Shown here: in pieces, positions 1 through 8,264 of the stretch
Layout of the letters: each line of letters starts with the position of its first letter
How positions within the stretch are numbered: the first letter of the stretch is position 1
NCBI GenBank assembly: GCA_041191405.1
Contig: JBEEOW010000005.1
Coordinates: forward strand, 62,001-126,000
Direction of reading: 5' to 3'
Length of the DNA: 64,000 nucleotides
Origin: JBEEOW01 sp041191405
GTDB lineage: Bacteria > Bacteroidota > Bacteroidia > Cytophagales > UBA9547
Position numbers and translations under genes: made by a program
Notes under the pieces: generated by a model
What the model saw: the letters and a program-made list of their open reading frames with translations, nothing else
Told to the model about the DNA's origin: nothing
Databases searched by the model: none

Positions 1-614
1 AAATCTTTATTAAAATCTAAATACATATTTGCAAAAGAAATCAAAACAATACTGTTTTGAGCAGTATCAATTAGGTTTTTAATTTTACCTTGAAATTTAG
101 CAGCTGCTGAATCGTAACTTGCTAACACTCTAGCCTTCCCAACCTCATCTTTTTCGGCATCTGCTTTACCATATTTAGACGAATAAATATTTCCTAAAGT
201 CTGGAATTCAGCATCCCAAGCATTCACTTGTTGTACATAATTATTTGAACGTGAACCTAATATTTTATATTCAAATGCTCCTTTTAATTTACTTACTTCA
301 ATTTGTACTTTTTCAGTATTATCAAGCGCTAAGTAAACAAACTGTCCATTATTAAAGCTAACTCGATAAAAGTTTGGCTCCGAAATCTTTCCTGAAAATG
401 TAAAAGATGAATCATCACCTACTGTAGCAGAATCTCTAATAATGTATTGCTCTCCAACACTTTCCTCAAGAATTACCTTTACCCCTTTTTCGCCTGACTT
501 AATTTTACCTTTAATTTGATATCCGTCATTTGATACTGCTTCTTCCGATTTATTACAAGCACTAAATGCCATCAATAATCCAGTAGCTAATGTTAAAATT
601 TTAATTTTATTCAT
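1..614 (-). CDS. DUF4369-type lipoprotein, N-terminal part (cut by window edge)
   Basis: The reading frame starts at the ATG at 614 and is open to the window edge, so only about the first 204 residues are visible. It begins with a lipoprotein signal (LATGLLMAFSAC, lipobox Cys about residue 17). A beta-rich stretch follows in which peptide fragments such as YQIKGKIKSG and FSGKISEPNFYRVSF resemble the DUF4369 domain. In Bacteroidota that domain commonly sits in front of a thioredoxin-like TlpA domain. The C-terminal part is outside the window, so a thiol-disulfide role cannot be confirmed. It is likely an outer- or inner-membrane lipoprotein facing the periplasm. It lies downstream of gatB on the same strand with a 96-bp gap. 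Confidence 0.75.
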   Translation of the reverse strand, partial: MNKIKILTLATGLLMAFSACNKSEEAVSNDGYQIKGKIKSGEKGVKVILEESVGEQYIIRDSATVGDDSSFTFSGKISEPNFYRVSFNNGQFVYLALDNTEKVQIEVSKLKGAFEYKILGSRSNNYVQQVNAWDAEFQTLGNIYSSKYGKADAEKDEVGKARVLASYDSAAAKFQGKIKNLIDTAQNSIVLISFANMYLDFNKD

Positions 615-710
615 ATATTTTTCAATTAAATTAATACTAAAATGTGGGAAGTGTTTTTTTTCAATTAATAATAAATTGAGAAAACTAACAAATCTAAACC
701 CTCAACTAAT

Positions 711-2162
711 TTAAGCTTCTTCTAATGCTTTTGCCAATAAAGCAGATGTTGCTCTTGGATCAGCTTTACCCTTAGAGAGTTTCATTACATCACCCATAAA
801 CATTTGCAACACTCCTTTTTTACCTCCTTTGTATTCAGCTACTTTCGCTGGATTTTTAGAAATAACTTCATTAATAATTCCAACTAACATACCTTCATCA
901 GATTCTTGAATCAAGTTTTTCTCCTCGGCAATTTGTAAAGGTGTTTTTGATGGATTATTGATTAATTCTGGGAAAATTGTTTGTTGCGCAGCAGAGTGAC
1001 TTACTTTTTTGCTATCAATCAAAGCAATCAAATCAGCAATTTGAGCAGGTTTTACTGAAAAATTATTGATATGAAGCGTTAACTCATTCAAATAAGATTT
1101 CACTGGTCCCATCATCCAGTTTGAAGCAGCTTTGTAATTTGAAGTTGACTTACATATTTCATCAAAATACAATGCAATTTCCTTATTATCAGTCAATACG
1201 GTTGCATCATATTCTGGCAAACCATAATTTGAAGTAAATTTCAACAACAACTCTCTTGGTAACGCTGGCATTGATGCCTTAATACTTTGTAACCATTCTT
1301 CACTTACCAAAATTGGTTGCAAATCTGGTTCAGGATGATATCGATAGTCGTTTAACTCTTCTTTACTTCTTAATGCAGAAGTAGTTCCAGAGCCAGCATC
1401 AAAGTTTCTAGTTTCTGAAACAATTGGTTCGCCAGCTTCTTCAAGTTCAATTAAACGATTAATTTCAAACTCAATTGCACGTTGCACATTACGAATTGAG
1501 TTCATATTTTTAACCTCTACTTTTTTACCATAAACTGTTGAGCCTTTTTTCATAATCGAAATATTGGCATCACAACGCATAGAACCTTCTTCCATGTTAC
1601 CATCGCAAATTTCAAGGTAACGAACAAGTTTTCTTATTTCTGTTAAAAAAGCATAAGCTTCGTCCGAACTTCTTAAATCAGGTTCAGATACAATTTCAAT
1701 CAAAGGAACACCGGCACGGTTATAATCAACCAAAGTATCATGTTCCTCATTGATGTGCATAGATTTACCCGAATCCTCTTCCATGTGAATACGATTAAGT
1801 TTTATAACTTTCTCGCCTTCAGATGTTTTAATATGCACTTGTCCACCTTTACAGATAGGTTCTTTATCTTGTGTAATTTGATAACCTTTTGGAAGATCAG
1901 GATAAAAATAGTTTTTTCTATCGAAATAATTATATCTGTTAATTTCGCTATCTAAAGCCAAACCTATTTTAATAGAAAATTCAACTGCTTTTTTATTTGC
2001 TTTTGGCAAAGCACCTGGATGAGCAAGTGTAATAACACTCACGTTTGTGTTAGGTAAATTCCCAAACTCTGTTGAATCTGGAGCAAAAGCTTTACTTTGG
2101 GTAAGTAATTGGCAGTGAACCTCTAAGCCTATTACTGGCTGGTATTTATCTCTTACCGACAT
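711..2162 (-). CDS. gatB: Aspartyl/glutamyl-tRNA(Asn/Gln) amidotransferase subunit B
   Basis: GatB is the kinase and tRNA-binding subunit of GatCAB, which converts misacylated Glu-tRNA(Gln) or Asp-tRNA(Asn) to the correct amide form in the cytoplasm. The 483-residue length is normal. The start VIGLEVH, the block FDRKNYFYPDLPKGYQI (about 80-96), the family signature DYNRAGVPLIEIV (146-158), EEGSMRCDANIS and DYRYHPEPDL are all present. A YqeY-like C-terminal tail is recognisable by GKADPRATSALL. GatA and GatC are not in the window, so the complex must be completed from other loci, which is common in Bacteroidota. The ATG at 2162 gives the standard MSVRDKYQPVIG N-terminus. Confidence 0.97.
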   Translation of the reverse strand: MSVRDKYQPVIGLEVHCQLLTQSKAFAPDSTEFGNLPNTNVSVITLAHPGALPKANKKAVEFSIKIGLALDSEINRYNYFDRKNYFYPDLPKGYQITQDKEPICKGGQVHIKTSEGEKVIKLNRIHMEEDSGKSMHINEEHDTLVDYNRAGVPLIEIVSEPDLRSSDEAYAFLTEIRKLVRYLEICDGNMEEGSMRCDANISIMKKGSTVYGKKVEVKNMNSIRNVQRAIEFEINRLIELEEAGEPIVSETRNFDAGSGTTSALRSKEELNDYRYHPEPDLQPILVSEEWLQSIKASMPALPRELLLKFTSNYGLPEYDATVLTDNKEIALYFDEICKSTSNYKAASNWMMGPVKSYLNELTLHINNFSVKPAQIADLIALIDSKKVSHSAAQQTIFPELINNPSKTPLQIAEEKNLIQESDEGMLVGIINEVISKNPAKVAEYKGGKKGVLQMFMGDVMKLSKGKADPRATSALLAKALEEA

Positions 2163-2243
2163 ATTATATTTATCAGCTGTGAATTATTTTTAACAAAGTA
2201 TCTTTCAAAAATAACAAAATAAATTTAAAGTTCTTTGTTTTTA

Positions 2244-2278
2244 AGTTAAGAGTTAAGGGTTGAGAGTTTAGAGTTATT
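2244..2278 (+). repeat. Heptamer array 1, RGTTNAG type
   Basis: Five consecutive 7-bp units read AGTTAAG, AGTTAAG, GGTTGAG, AGTTTAG, AGTTATT. Period 7 is kept while the unit drifts. It is in inverse orientation to the array at 2475-2537, whose unit AACTCTA is the complement of the same motif. Confidence 0.75.
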
Positions 2279-2474
2279 GTAATTAAACCCACCCCTGCCC
2301 CTCCCAAGGAGGGGTATTCGTCCACTTTCCTACATTACTACAAGACATTAAGTAAAACAATAAACTCAACAAATGTTTAAATTAAACACGACCCATAGTC
2401 AAAAATTAGATAATCTCCAACTTCATAGTGTGGATCTTCTGAAATTTAATATAAACAAAAGGAAGGTTAAAAGA

Positions 2475-2537
2475 AACTCTAAACCCTAAACCCTAAACCA
2501 AAAACTCTAGACTCAGAACTCTAAACTCTCAACCCTT
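2475..2537 (-). repeat. Heptamer array 2, AACYCTA type
   Basis: Nine consecutive 7-bp units read AACTCTA, AACCCTA, AACCCTA, AACCAAA, AACTCTA, GACTCAG, AACTCTA, AACTCTC, AACCCTT. The superficial likeness to a plant-type telomere repeat comes only from two of the nine units. The array ends 83 bp upstream of the dnaX start. Confidence 0.8.
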
Positions 2538-2620
2538 CAAAACCAATTACTTTCAAAAAAAATAAAAATCTAATACCAAAATTATGTGTTGATAAAAGAA
2601 AAAATACATAAATTGCGACG

Positions 2621-3778
2621 ATGGAAAATTTTGTTGTATCGGCTCGTAAATATCGTCCTTCCACTTTTGATACAGTGGTTGGTCAATCGCATATTACTAC
2701 CACTTTACAAAATGCAATTAAAAATAACCATTTGGCTCAAGCATTTTTGTTTACCGGACCAAGAGGTGTTGGAAAAACAACATGTGCTCGTATTTTGGCC
2801 AAAACCATCAACTGTTTAAGCTTAACTCCAGAGGCAGAAGCTTGCGATAAATGCGAAAACTGTTTAAGTTTTAATAATCAATCTTCATTGAATGTGTATG
2901 AGCTCGATGCAGCTTCAAACAACTCTGTTGATGATATTAGAAAGCTAGTTGAGCAAGTTCGTTATGCTCCACAAGGAAATAGTAAGTTTAAAGTATATAT
3001 TATAGATGAGGTTCACATGCTTTCAAATGCAGCTTTCAATGCATTCCTGAAAACACTTGAAGAACCACCAACCTATGCTAAATTCATTTTAGCAACTACT
3101 GAAAAGCATAAAATTATTCCTACAATTTTATCTCGTTGTCAAATATTTGATTTCAATAGAATTCATCTTTCTGACATTTCGAATCATTTAGCTAAAATTG
3201 CTGGAAAAGAAAATATTGCAGCTGAAAAAGAGGCACTAGATACCATTGCACTTAAAGCCGATGGTGGTTTACGTGATGCATTATCGATGTTTGATTTGAT
3301 TGTAACTTTTTCGTCAGACAATTCAATTACTTACCAAAATACTATTCGTAACTTACATATTTTAGATTACGACTATTATTTCAAAGTTACCGATGCTCTT
3401 TTAAGCGAAAACACTTCTTCTACCCTATTGATTTTTGATGAAATTTTGAAAAATGGTTTTGATGGACACAACTTTATTGTTGGTCTAACAGAGCATTTTA
3501 GAAATTTATTAGTTGGAAAAGATACCAATACCCTGAAATTGCTACAAGTTTCAGAAAATATTGAGAAAAAATACGCTGAGCAAGCTACCAAAGCTCCAAT
3601 ATCATTTTTATTATCGGCATTGAATATTGCAAATAAATGCGATATTGAATACAAATCAAGCAAAAATGCACGACTTCATGTAGAATTAGCTTTAATCAAA
3701 CTAGCTAATTTAACTTCGGCTTTAAATATTTCTCGTTCGTTGCTTGCTGCAACTGAAGAAATAAAAAAAAAAGACTAG
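2621..3778 (+). CDS. dnaX: DNA polymerase III clamp loader, gamma form of DnaX (zero-frame product)
   Basis: The zero frame encodes 385 residues: the AAA+ clamp-loader ATPase with Walker A GPRGVGKTT (about 46-54), the four-cysteine zinc module (C65, C75, C78, C81), Walker B/DEVH (129-132), sensor-1 region LATTEKHK and the SRC arginine finger (171-173). Collar domain III follows. The frame ends two codons after an A10 run (3763-3772), in the order AAA AAA AAA GAC TAG. The -1 frame is open from the run to 4338 and encodes a plausible tau C-terminus. The product is therefore read as gamma, with tau made by slippage. A homopolymer sequencing error is the alternative. Clamp loading on the beta clamp is the established role. 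Confidence 0.95.
   Translation: MENFVVSARKYRPSTFDTVVGQSHITTTLQNAIKNNHLAQAFLFTGPRGVGKTTCARILAKTINCLSLTPEAEACDKCENCLSFNNQSSLNVYELDAASNNSVDDIRKLVEQVRYAPQGNSKFKVYIIDEVHMLSNAAFNAFLKTLEEPPTYAKFILATTEKHKIIPTILSRCQIFDFNRIHLSDISNHLAKIAGKENIAAEKEALDTIALKADGGLRDALSMFDLIVTFSSDNSITYQNTIRNLHILDYDYYFKVTDALLSENTSSTLLIFDEILKNGFDGHNFIVGLTEHFRNLLVGKDTNTLKLLQVSENIEKKYAEQATKAPISFLLSALNIANKCDIEYKSSKNARLHVELALIKLANLTSALNISRSLLAATEEIKKKD
3763..3773 (+). other. dnaX: Slippery A10-G tract for dnaX frameshift or transcriptional slippage
   Basis: Ten adenines followed by G occupy this site, phased as three AAA lysine codons in the zero frame. A -1 ribosomal slip, or an added A in the mRNA, moves translation into the frame that continues to 4338. 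In the zero frame a TAG follows after a single Asp codon. E. coli dnaX uses an A-rich -1 ribosomal slip and Thermus thermophilus uses transcriptional slippage on an A9 run. This tract resembles the latter. Confidence 0.8.
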
Positions 3779-4338
3779 CATCTAATAATTCGTCTGCCGT
3801 AAATGCAGGAAGTCAAAATGCTGCACCAATTACACCCATTGCAGTACAAAGCGAAATTAAAACCACTCCTAAATTAAAATCACTTCAAGCTTTAAGGGAA
3901 AGTATTAAAAATCCTGTTGTTGAAGCTGTTACCGAAACTGTAGTAGAAACACAAGTTATAGTTGGTGCAGTTGATAAGGTTTCTCTTGAAGAAGTAATTA
4001 AGTATATTAACATTTTCAACAATGCTAAAAAAGCTAGCAATGAAATGAATCAATATACAGTTTTAGCAAATAGAACTTTTACTTTAGATGAAAACATGAC
4101 TATCCACTTTGATGTTGATAATGATTTACAAGTGGAAATTTTAAATAGAATGAAACAAGATTTGTTAGACTATTTAAGAAAAGAAAGCAAATGTAATAAA
4201 TTAAATATAGAAGCAACAGTTTCAAAAGAAGATACCAACAAAAGAACCATTTATACTATGCAAGATAAACTTAACTTCTTGATAGAGCAAAATCCACTTT
4301 TGCAACAACTTAGAATAAAATTAGGATTAGAATTGTAA
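3772..4338 (+). CDS. dnaX: DnaX tau-specific C-terminal extension (-1 frame continuation)
   Basis: From the A run this frame is open without a stop to 4338. It would extend DnaX to 572 residues in total. It begins with a Ala/Ser/Asn/Pro-rich linker, then about 110 residues of folded-looking sequence ending in TIYTMQDKLNFLIEQNP, LRIKLGLEL. That tail resembles the end of Bacteroidota DnaX proteins. An internal ATG at 4045 would give only a 97-residue fragment with no known independent role, so I read this as tau. The 3' end overlaps the convergent TPR gene by 12 bp. Confidence 0.85.
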   Translation, partial: RLASNNSSAVNAGSQNAAPITPIAVQSEIKTTPKLKSLQALRESIKNPVVEAVTETVVETQVIVGAVDKVSLEEVIKYINIFNNAKKASNEMNQYTVLANRTFTLDENMTIHFDVDNDLQVEILNRMKQDLLDYLRKESKCNKLNIEATVSKEDTNKRTIYTMQDKLNFLIEQNPLLQQLRIKLGLEL

Positions 4339-5268
4339 TTTTTTTAACAATTCTTTTGCTTCTGAACTACCTAGTTTACTCGCTTTTTTAAATATCTTTT
4401 TTGAAAGTTTCTTTTGATTAAGTTCATATTGAGATTTACCTAAAAGAATCAAATTTTCAATATCTTCAGCATCGATGGACGCTATTTTCTCAAAATCAAT
4501 TTTAGCTTTCTCATATTGTTTTATCGAGAAATAATACAAACCTCTGTTTTCTAAAGAAGAAATATGGTTTTTATCTATTGATAATGCTTTATCGAAATCC
4601 TTAATTGCTTTTTCAGCATTGCCAACCATCATTAGGTTTTGCCCTCTATATGAATAACTTGTAACATCCAAAGTATCCAATGATATTGCTTTTGAGTAAA
4701 AGAAAATAGCTTTGGCATTTTGCTTCATTTTCATATTAAGGTAACCCAATTTTTTTATTGGAAAAACTAAGTTTGGGTTTACCAAAAGCATTTTTTCATA
4801 AATCCTACTAGCTCCAAATACATCATTTGCATTTTCTTTTATACTTGCAAAAGTTTGTAAATAAGTAATTAAATGCTGTTTAGATGTATCTTTTAAAATT
4901 GCTAAATGGTAATACTTATTGGCAGTTTGATATAATTTACGAGAATCCAACACATAAGCAAATCCTAAATAAACAGTAGGATTATTAACATTTAATAACC
5001 ATGAACAATTAAAAATTCTCATAGCGGCATCTAATGAATCATGTTTTAATTTGTCAAGTGCTTTAAAAATTAATTTATTACTTGCAACTGCACTATCCCC
5101 GTAAAATTTATATGCTCTTGAAACGATATCATTCTCTAATAATAAGTGTTTATTATACAAGGTTGAATCTCCAAACATAGGTTCAAATGGTTTACTATCT
5201 TGTGCATTCAAAACATTTGTAACGAAAACTAAAAAAAACAACAACCTATATTTCGTTTCTTTAAACAT
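4327..5268 (-). CDS. Secreted or periplasmic tetratricopeptide-repeat protein
   Basis: This 313-residue protein starts with a signal peptide (RLLFFLVFVTNVLNAQ, cleavage near residue 23). At least four TPR-like helix pairs follow. Units such as AIFFYSKAISLDTLDVTSYS, AIKDFDKALSIDKNHISSLE and AKIDFEKIASIDAEDIENLI are spaced about 34 residues apart. TPRs are protein-protein interaction scaffolds and no catalytic domain is present. It converges on dnaX with a 12-bp 3' overlap and no room for a separate terminator. The partner and function are unknown. Confidence 0.85.
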   Translation of the reverse strand: MFKETKYRLLFFLVFVTNVLNAQDSKPFEPMFGDSTLYNKHLLLENDIVSRAYKFYGDSAVASNKLIFKALDKLKHDSLDAAMRIFNCSWLLNVNNPTVYLGFAYVLDSRKLYQTANKYYHLAILKDTSKQHLITYLQTFASIKENANDVFGASRIYEKMLLVNPNLVFPIKKLGYLNMKMKQNAKAIFFYSKAISLDTLDVTSYSYRGQNLMMVGNAEKAIKDFDKALSIDKNHISSLENRGLYYFSIKQYEKAKIDFEKIASIDAEDIENLILLGKSQYELNQKKLSKKIFKKASKLGSSEAKELLKKLQF

Positions 5269-5395
5269 TGTTTAACCATGTAATTTATATAAACAAACAT
5301 AAAAAAAAAGTGTGGTATTTAAACATTGATTTTCAAAAAATATAACATAATAACTTTTTTATTCGTAACTATACCTAGTTTATCTTTTTAAAATC

Positions 5396-6037
5396 ATGGA
5401 TACTGTATTTAAAAATTTATCATCACAATTTAGAGCTATTCCTCATGAAGAATGGCAAAAAACTATTGGAGAAACAGCCCAAAACACTTTATTTAATGTT
5501 TCTCCTAATCCAGAAAATCCTGATAAAAATACAAGTAAAAAATGGAGAGATAGAGCTCAAAGAATTTCAATATTTTTCCCCAATTTTTTCCAAATTGAAG
5601 TCAGATTATTAGAGGAAGCAGAAAGCAAGATATTGTCACCTGAAGAAGTAATAGATTCTATTTCAATATCAAGTAACAAAAACGAAGCTTCTTTAGAATT
5701 ATCAAGTAATATACTTGCAAACTTAGCAACTATTCGAGCTTTAAGAGGTAAAGGTGTTGCTTGGATTTCGGCAAAAGTGAATGTTTCAGAAATTGAAGAC
5801 AAAAATAAAGCTATCATTCCAATTACTTATGCTTTAGTTGTTGCAGCATTAGCTGGAATTAATGAGTTAATCATTAAACACCCATTAGCTCTTGATTTAG
5901 AATTTATTTCAGCACAAGCTCGTCATATTATTGAACAAGAAACTGAAATAGTTGAAGAGGGTTTGTGCGATTTTTTAACTGGTAGCGTTTATCTTGAAAC
6001 ATTAACTGATGCAATTCAAGACTTAATAAAGATTTAG
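5396..6037 (+). CDS. Very short methylmalonyl-CoA mutase small-subunit-like protein
   Basis: This 213-residue protein lies 113 bp upstream of the large mutase subunit on the same strand. Its N-terminus (IPHEEWQKTI, about 15-24) resembles the start of MutA small subunits. LATIRALR (110-117) matches the EIAKLRALR helix of the mutase barrel. ARHIIEQE (175-182) followed by GSVYLETLTD (196-205) matches the conserved RNxxxILKEE and GSYYIExLTD segments. Usual small subunits are roughly 450-640 residues, so most of the TIM barrel and the whole B12 domain are missing. The likely role is a non-catalytic partner of the neighbouring mutase. That is inference from fragments plus position. It has no frameshift and no codon decay, so it is probably functional. 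Confidence 0.65.
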   Translation: MDTVFKNLSSQFRAIPHEEWQKTIGETAQNTLFNVSPNPENPDKNTSKKWRDRAQRISIFFPNFFQIEVRLLEEAESKILSPEEVIDSISISSNKNEASLELSSNILANLATIRALRGKGVAWISAKVNVSEIEDKNKAIIPITYALVVAALAGINELIIKHPLALDLEFISAQARHIIEQETEIVEEGLCDFLTGSVYLETLTDAIQDLIKI

Positions 6038-6042
6038 AGATG

Positions 6043-6119
6043 TTAGATATTAGATATTAGATGTTAGATGTTAAACTTAAGTCTAAAGTCTTAAATCTAA
6101 AATCTTAAGTCTTAAGTCT
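6043..6119. repeat. Heptamer array 3 between the two mutase genes
   Basis: Eleven consecutive 7-bp units begin five bases after the small-subunit stop. First TTAGATA, TTAGATA, TTAGATG, TTAGATG, then a switch through TTAAACT to TAAGTCT, AAAGTCT, TAAATCT, AAAATCT, TAAGTCT, TAAGTCT. Period 7 is kept across the switch. The array lies inside what should be one transcript. Confidence 0.8.
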
Positions 6120-6150
6120 TAAATAAACTTAAATTATAAATAAATAAAAT

Positions 6151-8151
6151 ATGGAATGGCTAGAAAACCATCAACCAGGTTTCCCTCCGTTTTTGCGTGG
6201 TCCATACCCAAGTATGTATCTAGCCCAACCATGGACCTTACGTCAATATGCTGGCTTTAGTACTGCCGAAGCCAGCAATGCATTTTACAAAAAAAATCTT
6301 TTAGCGGGTCAAAAAGGCTTATCCGTTGCTTTTGATTTACCAACACATCGTGGCTATGATTCGGATCACCCTCGTGTGCAAGGCGATGTAGGCAAAGCTG
6401 GTGTAGCCATTGATTCAGTGGAAGATATGAAAATACTTTTTAATGATATTCCACTTGATAAAATATCAGTAAGTATGACAATGAATGGTGCAGTAATTCC
6501 GATTATGGCATTTTTTATTGTTGCAGCTGAAGAACAAGGTGTTGAAGTTTCGAAACTAAGTGGTACTATTCAAAATGATATTTTAAAAGAATATCTTGTT
6601 AGAAACACTTACATTTATCCACCGCAACATTCTATGCGAATTATTGGAGATATTTTTTCTTATACTTCTCATAATATGCCTAAATTTAACTCAATCAGTA
6701 TCAGCGGGTATCATATTCATGAGGCTGGAGCACCAGCAGCTCTGGAACTTGCATATACTCTTGCTGATGGAATTGAATATGTAAAAACAGGTTTAAAAGT
6801 AGGTTTGGCTTTGGATGATTTTGCTCCTCGTCTTTCATTTTTTTGGGGAATAGGTATGACTTGGCTTACCGAAATTGCAAAAATTCGTGCAGGTAGAGTG
6901 CTGTGGGCTTTATTAATGAAAGAAAATTTTGGAGCAACCAATCCAAAATCGTTGATGTTACGAGCTCATTGTCAGACCAGTGGTTACAGTTTAACAGCAC
7001 AACAGCCATTAAATAATATTGCTCGAACTGCACTCGAAGCATTATCGGCAGTATTAGGAGGAACACAATCTTTACATACCAACTCCTACGATGAAGCTTT
7101 AGCCTTACCAACTGAATATTCAGCTTCTATTGCTAGAGAAACGCAATTATATTTACAAAATAAATCAGGTATTACACAAGCAATTGACCCTTTGGGAGGT
7201 TCGGAAGTACTTGAAAAACAAACACAAGATTTAATAGCTGAAGCATATTCGATTATAAAAGATATTGAAGCAAAAGGTGGAATGACAAAATATATTTCAT
7301 CAGGAATGCCAAAATTGAAAATTGAAGAAGCTGCTTCTCAAAAACAAGCATTGATCGACAAAGGCATCAAAAAAATTGTTGGCATAAATATTAATACTGA
7401 AGGCGACAATTCAACACCAATAGAAGTTTTAAGTATTGATAATAAAGAAGTTTTACAAAATCAAATTGCACGTTTGCAACATTTGAAAGCAAATAGAAAT
7501 GAAGAAAATGTAAAAATAGCTTTAAGTAAAATAGAAGCTGCTGCTAATAATGAATCAATTAACTTGCTCGAAATGGCAGTTAATGCAGCTAGAGTTAGAG
7601 CAACTTTAGGAGAAATAAGTGCTGCAATTGAGAAAATATTTGGTCGCCACCAAGTGTCGGTACGTTCGTTAATGGGAGTGTATGCAAAACATATTGCAAT
7701 GGATGATAACTTTATGAAAGCGAAAGAATTATGCAATAATTTTGCTAAAAATAATGGTCGCAGACCAAGAATATTAGTTGCCAAACTTGGTCAGGATGGG
7801 CATGACAGAGGAGCAAGATTAATTGCATCAGCGTTTTCGGATATTGGTTTTGATGTTGACATTGCACCATTGTTTCAAACACCCGAAGAAGTAGCACAAC
7901 AAGCCGTTGACAATGATGTTGACATAATTGGAATTAGTAGTTTAGCCGCTGCACATGACACACTTATTCCACAGTTAATCAATCATTTAAAAGACAAACG
8001 TAGAAGTGATTGTTTAGTAATTTTGGGAGGCGTAGTCCCTCCTAGCGATTATGAAAAAATGTATAATGCTGGTGTTGCAGGCATTTATGGTCCGGGTACT
8101 ATTTTATCAATTGCTGCACAAGAGATTTTATTGAAGTTGGAGGAGAGTTAA
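6151..8151 (+). CDS. mutB: Methylmalonyl-CoA mutase, large (catalytic) subunit
   Basis: The 666-residue adenosylcobalamin enzyme interconverts methylmalonyl-CoA and succinyl-CoA. The TIM barrel is well conserved: PFLRGPYPSMY (about 13-23), RQYAGFST (31-38), FDLPTHRGYDSDHPRV, GTIQNDILKE (138-147) and GGTQSLHTN. The C-terminal B12 domain has DxHxxG (D549, H551, G554), ISSLAAAH and LGGVVPP. The N-terminus is about 45 residues shorter than usual (normally 700 or more), lacking the segment before PGxPPFLRGPY. The block usually read DPWAGSYY is DPLGGSEV here. It pairs with the reduced subunit upstream. Acyl-CoA dehydrogenase and ETF elsewhere in the window fit the same catabolism. Confidence 0.93.
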   Translation: MEWLENHQPGFPPFLRGPYPSMYLAQPWTLRQYAGFSTAEASNAFYKKNLLAGQKGLSVAFDLPTHRGYDSDHPRVQGDVGKAGVAIDSVEDMKILFNDIPLDKISVSMTMNGAVIPIMAFFIVAAEEQGVEVSKLSGTIQNDILKEYLVRNTYIYPPQHSMRIIGDIFSYTSHNMPKFNSISISGYHIHEAGAPAALELAYTLADGIEYVKTGLKVGLALDDFAPRLSFFWGIGMTWLTEIAKIRAGRVLWALLMKENFGATNPKSLMLRAHCQTSGYSLTAQQPLNNIARTALEALSAVLGGTQSLHTNSYDEALALPTEYSASIARETQLYLQNKSGITQAIDPLGGSEVLEKQTQDLIAEAYSIIKDIEAKGGMTKYISSGMPKLKIEEAASQKQALIDKGIKKIVGININTEGDNSTPIEVLSIDNKEVLQNQIARLQHLKANRNEENVKIALSKIEAAANNESINLLEMAVNAARVRATLGEISAAIEKIFGRHQVSVRSLMGVYAKHIAMDDNFMKAKELCNNFAKNNGRRPRILVAKLGQDGHDRGARLIASAFSDIGFDVDIAPLFQTPEEVAQQAVDNDVDIIGISSLAAAHDTLIPQLINHLKDKRRSDCLVILGGVVPPSDYEKMYNAGVAGIYGPGTILSIAAQEILLKLEES

Positions 8152-8172
8152 GGGTTAAGAGCTAAGAGTTAA
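8145..8172 (+). repeat. Heptamer array 4 overlapping the mutB stop codon
   Basis: Four units GAGTTAA, GGGTTAA, GAGCTAA, GAGTTAA run through the mutB stop codon (8149-8151), which is the TAA of the first unit. Confidence 0.7.
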
Positions 8173-8173
8173 T

Positions 8174-8214
8174 TTAAATAGCTAACAGGTTTTGAAAACC
8201 TGTTAGCTATTTAA
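8174..8214. repeat. 41-bp perfect palindrome with GGTTTTGAAAACC core
   Basis: Both 20-nt arms pair perfectly around a single central G. The core AGGTTTTGAAAACCT recurs at 59188-59220 with different outer arms that also pair. There is no U-tract on the + side, so it is a weak terminator candidate for mutB and better read as a dispersed palindromic repeat. Confidence 0.75.
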
Positions 8215-8264
8215 AAATATTACCTAATTAACCATTATATTAATCCTATATTTAGCAACAAAAT

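Larger units (their letters stand above)
2163..2620. other. Intergenic region between gatB and dnaX with repeats
   Basis: This 458-bp divergent intergenic stretch has no credible gene. It holds two heptamer arrays in opposite orientation (2244-2278 and 2475-2537). Between them is a GC-rich hairpin around 2299-2315 (CCCCTCC-CAA-GGAGGGG). Promoters for both gatB and dnaX must lie here, but I see no clear two-box match. A related CCTCCCC/GGAGGGG element lies at 20489-20545. Confidence 0.6.

Noticed and set aside
2475..2537. Telomere-like TAAACCC repeat
   Set aside because: Only two of nine units read that way. The array is one member of the degenerate heptamer family and is internal to the chromosome.
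2621..4338. dnaX as a pseudogene
   Set aside because: DnaX is essential and the shifted frame is open for its whole length. An A10 run at the break fits programmed slippage better.
8174..8214. mutB terminator
   Set aside because: The stem is strong, but no U-run follows on the + strand, so a repeat is the safer label.
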